A DNA stretch of 64,000 nt from Moritella sp. F3 (GTDB lineage Bacteria; Pseudomonadota; Gammaproteobacteria; Enterobacterales; Moritellaceae). The notes under the pieces were generated by a model that was given only the letters and a program-made list of their open reading frames with translations, made no database searches and was not told where the DNA came from. A program made the translations under genes and the position numbers. The number at the start of each line of letters is the position of its first letter. Position 1 is the first letter of the stretch. The DNA lies in NCBI RefSeq assembly GCF_015082335.1, contig NZ_BLRL01000003.1, positions 62,001 through 126,000 on the forward strand. Direction: 5' to 3'. This document shows positions 17,979 to 27,079 of the stretch, one piece after another.

Positions 17979-20294
17979 ATGACAATTAAAAAATATGAAG
18001 GTTCGGCTGGTGGCTGGGGCGCGCTATTAAGTACGACGAAGCATTTGGTCAAAAGTGAGAATGTATCACGTAATATTCGAAACTTACTTAAAACCAATCA
18101 AGACAAAGGTTTTGATTGCCCTGGTTGTGCTTGGGGCGAATCGAAAGAACAAACGCGGTTTAAGTTCTGCGAAAATGGTGCTAAAGCGGTTAACTGGGAA
18201 GCGACAAGCAGGCGTGTTACTCCCGATTTTTTTGCTAAACATCCGGTAAACTGGTTAACACAGCAAAGTGATTACTTTTTAGAATCCCAAGGTCGGCTTA
18301 GTCACCCTGTTAAGTATAATCGTGTGACGGACTGCTATGAAGGCGTGAGTTGGCAGCAAGCATTTACGCTTATTGCAGCACATTTAAATGCGCTTGAAAG
18401 CCCTAATCAAGCTGAGTTTTATACCTCAGGCAGGGCGAGTAATGAAGCGGCTTTTTTATATCAACTTTTTGTTCGTAAGTTTGGTACCAATAACTTTCCT
18501 GATTGTTCTAACATGTGTCATGAAGCCAGTGGTGTAGGGCTAAAGCAAGCTATAGGTATCGGTAAAGGCACGGTGACACTGGAAGATTTTGAGCATGCTG
18601 ATGCTATTTTTGTGTTTGGTCAAAACCCCGGAACAAACCATCCACGCATGTTGGATACGTTGCGACAGGCATCCCGTCGCGGTGCTGCTGTCGTTACGTT
18701 CAATACGCTAAAAGAAAGAGGCTTAGAGCGTTTTACCAACCCACAGTCAGTGACTGAAATGCTAACCGATGGCTCGACGCAAATTAGCCAATGTTATTTT
18801 ACGCCTAAACTCGGTGGTGATATGGCGGTTGTTCGTGGCATGGTTAAAGCGCTTTGCAAGATTGATGAAGCTGAATTAGCGGTAGGGCGGGCATCTATAT
18901 TTGAGCATGCATTTATAGCCGATCATACCCAAGGCCTCGATGAGTACTTAAACGCTGTTAAAGAAACATCATGGCATGACATCACCGAGCAAGCTGGCTT
19001 ATTACAATCTGAAATTGAGCACGCAGCCAACATTTATCGCCAAGCAAAGCGGGTAATTATTACCTGGGCGATGGGTATTACGCAGCATAAACATTCTGTT
19101 AAGACCATTCAAGAAATCGCTAACTTACAGCTATTGTTTGGCCAGTTGGGTCAGCAAGGCGCTGGATTGTGTCCAGTGCGAGGGCACAGTAATGTGCAGG
19201 GCGATCGCACGATGGGGATTGATGAAAAGCCAACCGCTGCATTTATTAAAAGTATATCCGATGAATTTGATTTCAAAGCGCCGACAGAAGCGGGGCACAA
19301 TACCGTTGAAGCGATCAAAGCGATGCTTGCTGGCGAGAGTAAGGTATTTATTGGTTTAGGCGGAAACTTTGCTGCTGCGACACCTGATACAGTGTTAACA
19401 AAGCAAGCGCTATCCAACTGTAATCTGACGGTTAATATCGCCACAAAACTAAACCGTACACATCTTATCGCGGGTAAAGACTCGCTCATATTACCTTGTT
19501 TAGGACGTACAGATATTGATATGCAAGTCTCAGGGCCGCAAAGCATCACGGTCGAGGATTCGTTTAGCATGGTGCATGCTTCTGCTGGTGTCGTCGCAGG
19601 GGATATTGGTGAAATGCGTTCTGAACCTGCGATTATTGCCGGTATAGCATCTGCGACACTGGGTAAGCAACCGATTGATTGGGATTGGGTTATTGAAGAC
19701 TATGCCCAAATACGCGAACTCATTGCAAAAAGCATCCCTGGTTTTAGTGACTTCAACGATAAGGTCAAGCAGCCCGGTGGTTTCTACCTTGGTAATAGTG
19801 CAGCGCAGAGGCAATGGAACACAGCATCGAAAAAAGCACAATTCATGCGACATGATTTGCCAGTTCACTTACTGCCTGCAAATTTACGTGAGCTTAGTAA
19901 CGACCCGGTATTTGTATTGCAAACCATGCGTTCACACGATCAATACAACACCACTATTTATGGATTTGATGATCGTTATCGCGGTATTTCTGGTGAACGT
20001 CGAGTCCTTTTTGTTAACGAAAAGGACATTACAGCATTAGGTATGGTTAATGGCCAATTAGTCGATATTGAATCGCTGTGGCCTGATGGCGTCGAACGTA
20101 AAGTATTTGGTTTTAAACTTGTTGCTTATGATATACCAGCAGGTAATATTGCTGCTTATTTCCCTGAAACTAACCCCTTGGTATCTATCGATGGCAAAGG
20201 GGATTTGAGTGATACGCCAATTTCGAAAGCGATTCCTGTGGTGTTATCCGAGGCTGTATTGAAGAGTAATAAAATTGACACTGTGATGGCTTAA
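17979..20294 (+). CDS. FdhF/YdeP-type molybdopterin oxidoreductase
   Basis: Molybdopterin-guanine-dinucleotide enzyme of the YdeP branch. The N-terminal CPGCAWG (about residue 45) replaces the four-Cys [4Fe-4S] site of classical formate dehydrogenases. GQNPGTNHPRML, GLCPVRGHSNVQGDRTMG and a C-terminal molybdopterin-binding part (RSHDQYNTTIYG) identify the family. Residues around NMCHEASG suggest Cys ligation of Mo. 771 aa is normal. It follows fdhD with RBS AGAGGA. The substrate of YdeP enzymes is not settled; in E. coli ydeP is tied to acid resistance. Cytosolic, with no signal peptide. Confidence 0.88.
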   Translation: MTIKKYEGSAGGWGALLSTTKHLVKSENVSRNIRNLLKTNQDKGFDCPGCAWGESKEQTRFKFCENGAKAVNWEATSRRVTPDFFAKHPVNWLTQQSDYFLESQGRLSHPVKYNRVTDCYEGVSWQQAFTLIAAHLNALESPNQAEFYTSGRASNEAAFLYQLFVRKFGTNNFPDCSNMCHEASGVGLKQAIGIGKGTVTLEDFEHADAIFVFGQNPGTNHPRMLDTLRQASRRGAAVVTFNTLKERGLERFTNPQSVTEMLTDGSTQISQCYFTPKLGGDMAVVRGMVKALCKIDEAELAVGRASIFEHAFIADHTQGLDEYLNAVKETSWHDITEQAGLLQSEIEHAANIYRQAKRVIITWAMGITQHKHSVKTIQEIANLQLLFGQLGQQGAGLCPVRGHSNVQGDRTMGIDEKPTAAFIKSISDEFDFKAPTEAGHNTVEAIKAMLAGESKVFIGLGGNFAAATPDTVLTKQALSNCNLTVNIATKLNRTHLIAGKDSLILPCLGRTDIDMQVSGPQSITVEDSFSMVHASAGVVAGDIGEMRSEPAIIAGIASATLGKQPIDWDWVIEDYAQIRELIAKSIPGFSDFNDKVKQPGGFYLGNSAAQRQWNTASKKAQFMRHDLPVHLLPANLRELSNDPVFVLQTMRSHDQYNTTIYGFDDRYRGISGERRVLFVNEKDITALGMVNGQLVDIESLWPDGVERKVFGFKLVAYDIPAGNIAAYFPETNPLVSIDGKGDLSDTPISKAIPVVLSEAVLKSNKIDTVMA

Positions 20295-20321
20295 CTTTTA
20301 GTTTATTGAATCTTTTGAAGT

Positions 20322-20364
20322 GACCCTCAATAGCTGGCTAACCAACTGTTGAGGGTCTTTTTTA
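20322..20364 (+). terminator. Rho-independent terminator after the YdeP gene
   Basis: GACCCTCAA...TTGAGGGTC stem (extended by TAG/CTG) followed by six T. Confidence 0.85.
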
Positions 20365-20480
20365 TCTGTATGAATAGGCTATAATTGGGTACTAACTCAA
20401 CGTATTGATATGTAAATGGACTTTATTATAAGTTAGACTTTGTATTGTGGTCTCATTGCTATTATTAGGTGCATTAAATT

Positions 20481-21617
20481 ATGACGAATTATGCTTATCC
20501 CATTGCTTTATTTATTACTGCTCTGAGTATGACGAGTCCGAGCTTTGCTCAACTTTCCAGTCCTTCAACTCTTTCCACACTATCATCCAATGATGCGCCT
20601 TTGCCTATCACGATTAAAGCGACAGATGATTGGGTTCAACTGATTTCCGGCGAAACACTCAAAGGCGAATTAATTGGTACGATTGAGAAAAATCAAAATT
20701 CTTTCGATCAAACGATTGAGTTTGATAGTGATGATCTTGGCGATCAGGAAATTGATTTAGAAGATATCAAAACCCTGAAAACTGCGCATTCATTCAAGGT
20801 ATTGTTGAATTCTGGTGAAGTGCACACCGGCGCTCTTTTAATTACAGGAGACACTTTAATTATCAGTAATAAAGTTCAAACTCGGGTGCCTGTTAACCAG
20901 GTCGTGTCTATTTATCGCGGCGTCGATACTGAGCGAGAACATTGGGACGTTGATTTTTTTATCGGCGCGAATTTTAGTAAAGGTAATACTGATGAATTGT
21001 CCATCGCCACTAGTGTCGATGCTGAACGTAAAACAGTTAAATCAAGGGTGCTATTGCGATACGCAAGTAACATCGCGGAAAGCGCCGGTGAAAATACCGC
21101 TAGAAATCATATAGTCGATGGCTCTTATGACATTAACTTGAGCCCTCGTCTCTTTCTCCGACCTATAAAAATGACGGTAGATAGCGATAAATTTCAAAAC
21201 ATTGCCTATCGTATTAATGGCTCTATGCAGGTTGGTTATTTTCTGTTTACGCAATCAAATTTTGAATGGGATGTGTCGCTCGGACCTGGTATTCAATATA
21301 CGCTCTTTGACACAGTGCAAGAGGGCGACTCTGATGATGAAATGAGCCCGACTGCATTAATGAGTTCTAAAATAGACTATGAATTATCTGAAAACATCGA
21401 CCTTAGCCATACTTACGATCTTAACTGGTCCACACACTCAGCTGGTGGGATTAGACACACTAATAACTTAGGCTTAGATATTGAAATGATAGAGGACTTA
21501 GATTTTAGTATTAAACTTGTGTGGGATCACCTTTCTAACCCTAAAGCAAATTCAAGTAATATAACGCCACAGAAAGATGACTATAAACTGAATTTCGGGC
21601 TATCGTTTGCTTTTTAG
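20481..21617 (+). CDS. DUF481 (YdiY-like) outer-membrane protein
   Basis: A signal peptide ends at SFA-Q (about 24). Residues 45-150 form a beta-rich SH3-like module (GETLKGELIGTI, LNSGEVHTGALL). The C-terminal 200 residues alternate polar and hydrophobic amino acids and end in GLSFAF, a typical outer-membrane barrel end with terminal Phe. This matches DUF481/YdiY-type salt-induced proteins of unknown function. It stands alone with its own promoter region. Confidence 0.78.
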   Translation: MTNYAYPIALFITALSMTSPSFAQLSSPSTLSTLSSNDAPLPITIKATDDWVQLISGETLKGELIGTIEKNQNSFDQTIEFDSDDLGDQEIDLEDIKTLKTAHSFKVLLNSGEVHTGALLITGDTLIISNKVQTRVPVNQVVSIYRGVDTEREHWDVDFFIGANFSKGNTDELSIATSVDAERKTVKSRVLLRYASNIAESAGENTARNHIVDGSYDINLSPRLFLRPIKMTVDSDKFQNIAYRINGSMQVGYFLFTQSNFEWDVSLGPGIQYTLFDTVQEGDSDDEMSPTALMSSKIDYELSENIDLSHTYDLNWSTHSAGGIRHTNNLGLDIEMIEDLDFSIKLVWDHLSNPKANSSNITPQKDDYKLNFGLSFAF

Positions 21618-21645
21618 TTCTATTTATAAAGCAGTTACAATTTAA

Positions 21646-21655
21646 CCCCCCCCCC
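21646..21655. repeat. Homopolymer of ten C
   Basis: Ten consecutive C lie 29 bases after the DUF481 stop and about 80 before the next start. Such tracts can vary in length by slippage. Confidence 0.7.
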
Positions 21656-21732
21656 AACGTTAACCACATGTTACATTCTTTGCGATATGTTATAGATTTA
21701 TGTACACTCCATACAAATCTATAGAGTATCGT

Positions 21733-22083
21733 ATGAAACACAGTTCTTATTTTAAAAAATCAATGTTGCTTGCTAGCCTGCTTAGTTGGGCTCTCGTCAC
21801 GCTAATGCCCGTGCTTAACGCTAATAATAGTGTTGGTGTATGGGCGACGTTGTGTACCGTCAATGGACTGGAACTGGTTCAAATCGAAAAAGGTAAACCT
21901 CAAAGTCATGAGGGAAAACCTTGCCCATTCAGTCACTTTTCTTCTTTTCATGATCTCGCGTTACTAACCGCGCCAGTATTGGTGCGCGTTAGCTTTTCAA
22001 TTCAAGATCACTACTCATTTTTAGCGTATAGCATACGTCATCAATGGCAAGTGCCTCGCGCACCGCCCGCAGTCCTTTCTTAA
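21733..22083 (+). CDS. Small exported protein, DUF2946-like
   Basis: About 116 residues. It has an N-terminal hydrophobic segment (LLASLLSWALVTLMPVL), then ATLCTVNGLELVQI and a PCPFSHF block, resembling DUF2946-type proteins often found beside metal or PepSY genes. Two Cys may bind metal. The frame opens at 21700, but the ATG at 21733 gives a proper signal sequence; the RBS is weak either way. It precedes the PepSY protein by 185 bases and may share its job. Function unknown. Confidence 0.6.
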   Translation: MKHSSYFKKSMLLASLLSWALVTLMPVLNANNSVGVWATLCTVNGLELVQIEKGKPQSHEGKPCPFSHFSSFHDLALLTAPVLVRVSFSIQDHYSFLAYSIRHQWQVPRAPPAVLS

Positions 22084-22268
22084 TTCAAATTATCGTTGTA
22101 CTCGTAACAGTACTGTTCATTGTAATCGTACTGTGAGCGTACGGCGTATTCACGTGGTTAATATACCGTTAGGCGCTTGTGCTTATCGGAAATTGATGAC
22201 GAAAAATTTAGTTTATATGGATGACCATCGTTAACCGATAGGGATTTTGTAGAAAGGAATATACAAAA

Positions 22269-23711
22269 ATGTCGAAAATTAATACGCTTGACCATAACGC
22301 TACAGCGAATAGCGAGGCTCTTGTACGCTCAAAACACCGTTACTTTTTAACGTGGCGCTGGCACTTTTATGCAGGACTGTTTGTTGTACCATTTATGTTG
22401 ATGTTGAGTTTAACGGGTCTGGTCATGTTGTTCGATGATGAGATTGAATTTAGCCGTTACCAGTCAGTATTGGAAGTCGTTCCACAAACCTCAACAGTGG
22501 CTGTTTCTACGCAAATTGATAATGTATTACTCGCTTATCCCGATGCAACCATGACGCAGTTCGTGCCTGCACCTAGCCCTGACTTGGCTAATCGATTTTC
22601 CATTACTCTCGATACAGGTAAGACGATATTTGTGACGGTTAATCAATATAGTGGCGACATTATAGGTTCGATAGATCGCAGTGATAGTTGGTATCAACTC
22701 GCTAATGATATTCACGGTACTTTGCTGTTAGGTGATTGGGGGGACTATCTGATTGAAATAGCCGCAAGCTTGGGCGTGATCTTATTAGTGACAGGTGTCT
22801 ATTTATGGATACCAAGAGATAAAGCCAGCAAAGCCGGTTTCCTTCACATTAGAACGACAAATGGCACTCGTATATTGATGCGTGACTTACATGCCAATAT
22901 TGGCGGACTATTGTCTTTTGTCTTGTTGTTTTTCTTTATCTCCGGTTTAGCATGGGCAAGTGTCTGGGGTGGCAAGTTTGTGCAGGCGTGGAGTAGTTTT
23001 CCAGCAGAGAAATGGGATAATGTGCCACTTTCTAGTCAAAACCACGCATCAATGAATCACGGCAGTGAAGAAGAAATGCCATGGAACTTAGAGCAAACGT
23101 TAGTCCCTAAGTCACATGATCATGCCGCGATGTTGGCGGCCATGTCAGCTGAGAATATGAACATGGCTTCTCAATGGCGCGTTGATGATGTATTGGCGCA
23201 AGCTAAAACCCTTGGCTTTACCCAGTTTAAACTGAACTTTCCGGGGGCAGATACTGGGGTTTATACCTTGGCGGCAAATACTATGAGCGGTGATATTACC
23301 GATCCTCGGTTGGATAGGACTACCCATATTGACCAATATTCGGGTGAGGTTTTAGCCGATGTTACTTGGAACGAATATAACCCCATGGCGAAGTTTATGG
23401 CTGCTGGTATCGCCCTGCATCAAGGTGACGTCAGTGTATTGAATAAAATAGTGAATGTACTATTTTGTTTGGCTTTTGTATTCATCGCCATTTCAGGTGG
23501 CGTGATGTGGTGGATACGCCGACCTAAGGGTAAAAAAGTGCTAGGTGCTCCGCCCCGATTTGAGCATGAAGGTGTTTGGAAAGTGGGGTTGATTACGATC
23601 TTAGCCCTATCAGTTATGTTACCGCTGGCTGGTGGTACTATCGCCTTGGTATTACTGATTGATTGGCTGGTCATTAATCGAGTGAGTAAAATGAAAGTGG
23701 CATTTAATTAG
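22269..23711 (+). CDS. PepSY-associated transmembrane protein
   Basis: PepSY_TM family membrane protein. The first helix region WRWHFYAGLFVVPFMLML is typical, followed by a periplasmic PepSY-like domain, TM segments near 160-180 and 215-235, a second periplasmic domain, and two C-terminal TM segments. The second loop has a Met/His-rich part (NHASMNHGSEEEM, KSHDHAAMLAAM, MNMAS) of the kind that binds copper. Relatives serve as ferric-siderophore reductases or sit in metal uptake loci. 480 aa is normal. Here no receptor is adjacent, so a copper role is as likely as iron. Confidence 0.82.
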   Translation: MSKINTLDHNATANSEALVRSKHRYFLTWRWHFYAGLFVVPFMLMLSLTGLVMLFDDEIEFSRYQSVLEVVPQTSTVAVSTQIDNVLLAYPDATMTQFVPAPSPDLANRFSITLDTGKTIFVTVNQYSGDIIGSIDRSDSWYQLANDIHGTLLLGDWGDYLIEIAASLGVILLVTGVYLWIPRDKASKAGFLHIRTTNGTRILMRDLHANIGGLLSFVLLFFFISGLAWASVWGGKFVQAWSSFPAEKWDNVPLSSQNHASMNHGSEEEMPWNLEQTLVPKSHDHAAMLAAMSAENMNMASQWRVDDVLAQAKTLGFTQFKLNFPGADTGVYTLAANTMSGDITDPRLDRTTHIDQYSGEVLADVTWNEYNPMAKFMAAGIALHQGDVSVLNKIVNVLFCLAFVFIAISGGVMWWIRRPKGKKVLGAPPRFEHEGVWKVGLITILALSVMLPLAGGTIALVLLIDWLVINRVSKMKVAFN

Positions 23712-23744
23712 TACCTTAGTCTCTGATTAAAATAGATAAAATTG

Positions 23745-23770
23745 AAGCCTGTTTAATCGCAGGCTTTTTT
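23745..23770 (+). terminator. Rho-independent terminator after the PepSY gene
   Basis: AAGCCTG, 8-base loop, CAGGCTT followed by T-run. Confidence 0.8.
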
Positions 23771-23887
23771 CATTCTCACTTCAACAACCGCTTATTAAAG
23801 GCTATTATGCGAGTCAATAAAGCGGTATTCTGAGCTAGCATTAAATTATACCTACTCACATGTATTAAATTAAATAACGAGGATAGT

Positions 23888-24622
23888 ATGTTCAAAAATA
23901 TATCAGCAGCACTGGGTTTTGGTGGGGCAAAAGTAGATACCATTCTCGATCATAATGAAGTGCTTCAAGGTGGTCTGGTATCAGGTCATGTAAAAGTACT
24001 CGGCGGTAACGTAGATCAAAGCATTGAAGCCATCACGATTTGTTTAATGACTAAAGTGAAACAAGAAATCGATGATAATATTGAATTTGTTGACCATGAA
24101 TTAGCACAGTACCGTATTGCAGACGCGTTTGATGCTAAGGCAGATACTGAGTATCGTTTTGATTTTGAATTTGATTTACACCCGGAAGCGCCGATCACGA
24201 CTCTGGCTGTGAGTAACAACCAATGCGCTGTTTGGTTGGATACTGAACTTGATATTGATTATGCTATTGATGCAAGCGATAAGGACGTTATTCATGTTCT
24301 CCCTTTACCTACTATCGCAGGTATTATTAGTAAACTTATCGAAGATAAAGACTTAAAACTCGTTAAAACTGACATGGAATCTGGCAGTATTTCGATGTCT
24401 GGATTTACCAACGAGTCTGGTGCATATCAAGAAATAGAATTTCGTAAAAGCAGTATATTTAGTCGTGGTGAACTCGAGCTTAGCTTTGCAATCAAGGGGG
24501 ATACTATTTACGGTTTAGCCGAGATTGATCGTGTGTTAAGAGGTGATACTTATAAAAGTTTTGATATCTCAATTCACGCATCTGATGCTGAAATTGACGA
24601 CCTAGTCGATTACTTGATTTAA
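23888..24622 (+). CDS. Spo0M-like arrestin-fold protein
   Basis: Cytosolic protein of the SpoOM family (two beta-sandwich, arrestin-like). The start MFKNISAALGFGGAKVDTIL and the GGLVSGHVKVLGG block near residue 35 are typical. 244 aa matches family size. In Bacillus the family affects sporulation; in non-sporulating proteobacteria the role is unknown. It stands alone, convergent with the operon at 24703-28041. RBS GAGGAT precedes the ATG. Confidence 0.85.
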   Translation: MFKNISAALGFGGAKVDTILDHNEVLQGGLVSGHVKVLGGNVDQSIEAITICLMTKVKQEIDDNIEFVDHELAQYRIADAFDAKADTEYRFDFEFDLHPEAPITTLAVSNNQCAVWLDTELDIDYAIDASDKDVIHVLPLPTIAGIISKLIEDKDLKLVKTDMESGSISMSGFTNESGAYQEIEFRKSSIFSRGELELSFAIKGDTIYGLAEIDRVLRGDTYKSFDISIHASDAEIDDLVDYLI

Positions 24623-24642
24623 GTTACCAAGGGTGTAGCGAT

Positions 24643-24679
24643 GAATACCTATTACAACAGAACATTGTAATAGGTATTC
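24643..24679. terminator. 15-bp perfect inverted repeat between convergent genes
   Basis: GAATACCTATTACAA (24643-24657) pairs fully with 24665-24679 around a 7-base loop. There is no T-run, but its position suits a bidirectional stop. Confidence 0.6.
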
Positions 24680-24702
24680 GATATTAGATACTTGAGAAGA
24701 GG

Positions 24703-25590
24703 TTATTCGGTTACTAAGTCAGGTATATCACCAATACCACTCTCACTGATTGTTGATGAGCCATTTACAGTCACGCCATCACAACTTACATAAACTTTAC
24801 CATTTCTGCGGATCTGCGTACATTCATCGGGAATTACCTCAACTTCTTTTTCTACGATTTTTTCCACAATCTTTTCAATTTCTACGGGTACTTCTATACG
24901 TGTTTCAACTATCTTCTCGACTTCAACGGGAATTTCTATACGTTTTTCAACTGTTTTAATAATAGGTGCTTCAACCGCCCATCGATAAGTTCTGTATAAA
25001 CCTAACAAAAGTAAAATAATAAGAAAGATAATCAATAAACCGATTAAAATCATTTTTAGCCAACCCCAAACTCGTTTTCTACGAGATTCTGAACGCATGT
25101 CATTTTCTTCACGACGCATGCGATCCTCGTCCAGTTTATCCCTAGCTATTTTAGATTTAGTTTCTTCCTTTTGAATCAATCGTTTATTATTTTTATCGGC
25201 AATATCATTTTCAATATTACTTTTAGTCGATTGAGTTTGCTTAATTTCAAGTTCTTTTTCTGAGTTTTCTTTTTGAGATTCAAGCTCTTCTTTTTGTTTT
25301 TGTAATTCAGCCAGATGAGCCTTTTTATCTCGTTCTAATTGAGCTTGCAACTCATCCATTTTATTTTTTAATTCAGTATTTTTTTCATTCTCTCTTTGTT
25401 CAAAACTTTGCTGTCTTTTTTCATCTTGCTCTTTAAGCTGGTTCTGCTGTTCTGTCTCTCTCGTCTGCCGCTGCTGCTCTATCACTTTCTGGTCTTGATT
25501 CTGCTGTCTTAGAGTGTCCTTTGTCTTTGCTTGGGATAACAACGTTTCTCTCTGCAGTTCGTGCATCTTCGTTAAGTCTAGGCTGCGCAT
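24703..25590 (-). CDS. Coiled-coil membrane protein with I/V-EK repeats (gene 3 of operon)
   Basis: No family recognised. Residues 1-165 are a Q/E/K-rich coiled coil (QQNQLKEQDEKRQQ type). One strong membrane helix follows (about 178-203, LKMILIGLLIIFLIILLLLG). After it comes a heptad-free repeat of EKxIEIPVEVEKIVE units and a short C-terminal Cys pair (CTQIRRNGKVYVSC). The start ATG lies 158 bases inside the preceding gene but has a good RBS, GAGGA, 8 bases upstream. The same EK-rich repeats occur in its neighbour, so the two proteins may assemble through them. The coiled coil should be cytosolic and the repeats periplasmic, by the positive charge before the helix. Confidence 0.65.
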   Translation of the reverse strand: MRSLDLTKMHELQRETLLSQAKTKDTLRQQNQDQKVIEQQRQTRETEQQNQLKEQDEKRQQSFEQRENEKNTELKNKMDELQAQLERDKKAHLAELQKQKEELESQKENSEKELEIKQTQSTKSNIENDIADKNNKRLIQKEETKSKIARDKLDEDRMRREENDMRSESRRKRVWGWLKMILIGLLIIFLIILLLLGLYRTYRWAVEAPIIKTVEKRIEIPVEVEKIVETRIEVPVEIEKIVEKIVEKEVEVIPDECTQIRRNGKVYVSCDGVTVNGSSTISESGIGDIPDLVTE

Positions 25591-27079
25591 TTAGTAATTC
25601 CTCAAGTTGAGCACCTGTTATATTTTCTGGTACAGGGATAACACGTTCATGAATGATTATTTGTGGATCTTTAATAAAAATAGGTTCAGGTACTTTTTTT
25701 ATCTTATCTACATAAACAGGTACTTCTGTCGGTACCTTAACAATACGATCAACCTCTACAGGCACTTCAACTCGAACTTCAACCTCTTTAATTTTTTCAA
25801 CTATTTTCTCAATTTCAATTTCTTTGATAACTTCGACTTCAACGATTATTTCTACTTCTTTTTCGACTTCGATTTCAATGATTTTATCAACGTCACGATC
25901 TACAAATGTTTCAACTTCGATAATTTTTTCTATTTCTTTTTCAATCACTTTTTTACGTCGGTGAGCCCAAACTCGGAAGTATTTTATATATTTTGAATAG
26001 AGTGTATTGCGTCTAGATTTTCGAGCTAGTACTGACTTTTTAGCTCGAAGTACTCGAGTTCGCTGATATTTTAATATCTTGTTTAATACAGTTTGTCGTA
26101 ACGATTTACGCTCTTGTCGTAATGATTTACGAATATTTCGAGCAGCAATATTACTCTCTGAGTTTAATGCCAAGAATAAATTTAGGATAAAATAAACTGG
26201 GTATATTAAAGCTGAAATAAATCCAATAAAAATATTAAATGGATCTGATGGTATCCAGTTAAACCAGCCTGTGATCGATAATACAATATCTTCATAAGCT
26301 TTCTTTTTCATCATGAATGTTGATTCAGTACCTGCGTGTTGGTTGATCGCTATTGTAGAAGAACGTTTCAGCTCTTTGATTTCAATTAGAATATCATCTA
26401 ATTGATTTTCTAGTTTATGAATCCGTTCTGAATTTTTATTTTGAGACTTTATAAGGTTTGGTAATTCATTATTTAAGCGTTTTGCTTGATCTTGAAAGGC
26501 TAAAACCGATGAAGCACAATCCGCGACTAATGAGCAGTCGGTTGCTTTTAAACGTCGTTCACTTGCGGCGCTATTATTGGTGTTTATTTGTCTATTAATA
26601 TCGCTAATTTTATTGCTTATGGCTTCATTTTTATTACTAAGGTTAGACAATTGAGTTTCGATGGTATTTTTTTCATTTCTAGCACTGACTAAATATTCAT
26701 CATTATTAGCATTACGAGTTTTGACCTCTAATACTTGTCTAATATCGGCAGTTGCTAAAGTATTTAAATAACTATTTATACCAAAATAACAAAGCATCGC
26801 GAATGCTGGAACAAGTAGCCAAATTAAGGATTTAAGTATCCAGCTGGAGTTACACCAGTCTTTAATTACTGCTGATGTCCAAAGTAATACTGCAAACTCC
26901 GTCACCCCTAATAAAATGCCAAAAGGTGATGCAATACCAAACCACGGATCATCATAAAATAATATTTCGTAACCCATAACATTAAATAATACTACCAAGA
27001 CTCCCATCACGATTAGCATAATCTGAAGAGGTAGTTTATCTAGTGATTTATTCTCTAATGATTTAAATTTTTCTAGCAT
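25433..27079 (-). CDS. Multi-pass membrane protein with coiled coil and EK repeats (gene 2 of operon)
   Basis: No family recognised. Membrane helices lie near residues 19-38, 45-70 and 80-100, followed by a long coiled coil (about 120-235), a further hydrophobic pair (about 268-300), a basic stretch (RQERKSLRQTVLNK, RAKKSVLARKSRR), then IEVEKEVEIIVEVEVIKEIE-like repeats of about 80 residues and a disordered acidic-basic tail. The layout resembles DUF4407-type membrane proteins (helices plus long coiled coil), which is a guess. Its start overlaps the stop of the lipoprotein gene (TAATG), so translation is coupled. Its last 52 codons overlap the next gene in another frame. Confidence 0.65.
   Translation of the reverse strand: MLEKFKSLENKSLDKLPLQIMLIVMGVLVVLFNVMGYEILFYDDPWFGIASPFGILLGVTEFAVLLWTSAVIKDWCNSSWILKSLIWLLVPAFAMLCYFGINSYLNTLATADIRQVLEVKTRNANNDEYLVSARNEKNTIETQLSNLSNKNEAISNKISDINRQINTNNSAASERRLKATDCSLVADCASSVLAFQDQAKRLNNELPNLIKSQNKNSERIHKLENQLDDILIEIKELKRSSTIAINQHAGTESTFMMKKKAYEDIVLSITGWFNWIPSDPFNIFIGFISALIYPVYFILNLFLALNSESNIAARNIRKSLRQERKSLRQTVLNKILKYQRTRVLRAKKSVLARKSRRNTLYSKYIKYFRVWAHRRKKVIEKEIEKIIEVETFVDRDVDKIIEIEVEKEVEIIVEVEVIKEIEIEKIVEKIKEVEVRVEVPVEVDRIVKVPTEVPVYVDKIKKVPEPIFIKDPQIIIHERVIPVPENITGAQLEELLNAQPRLNEDARTAERNVVIPSKDKGHSKTAESRPESDRAAAADERDRTAEPA

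Noticed and set aside
25607..25996. Plus-strand reading frame rich in Phe, Asn and Tyr
   Set aside because: It is the antisense of the EK/IVE repeat region; its composition follows from that repeat and it has no RBS.
24703..27079. The two coiled-coil genes as one gene broken by a frameshift
   Set aside because: Not excluded, but a well-placed RBS before the inner ATG and two open frames make two genes the simpler reading; listed as a finding instead.
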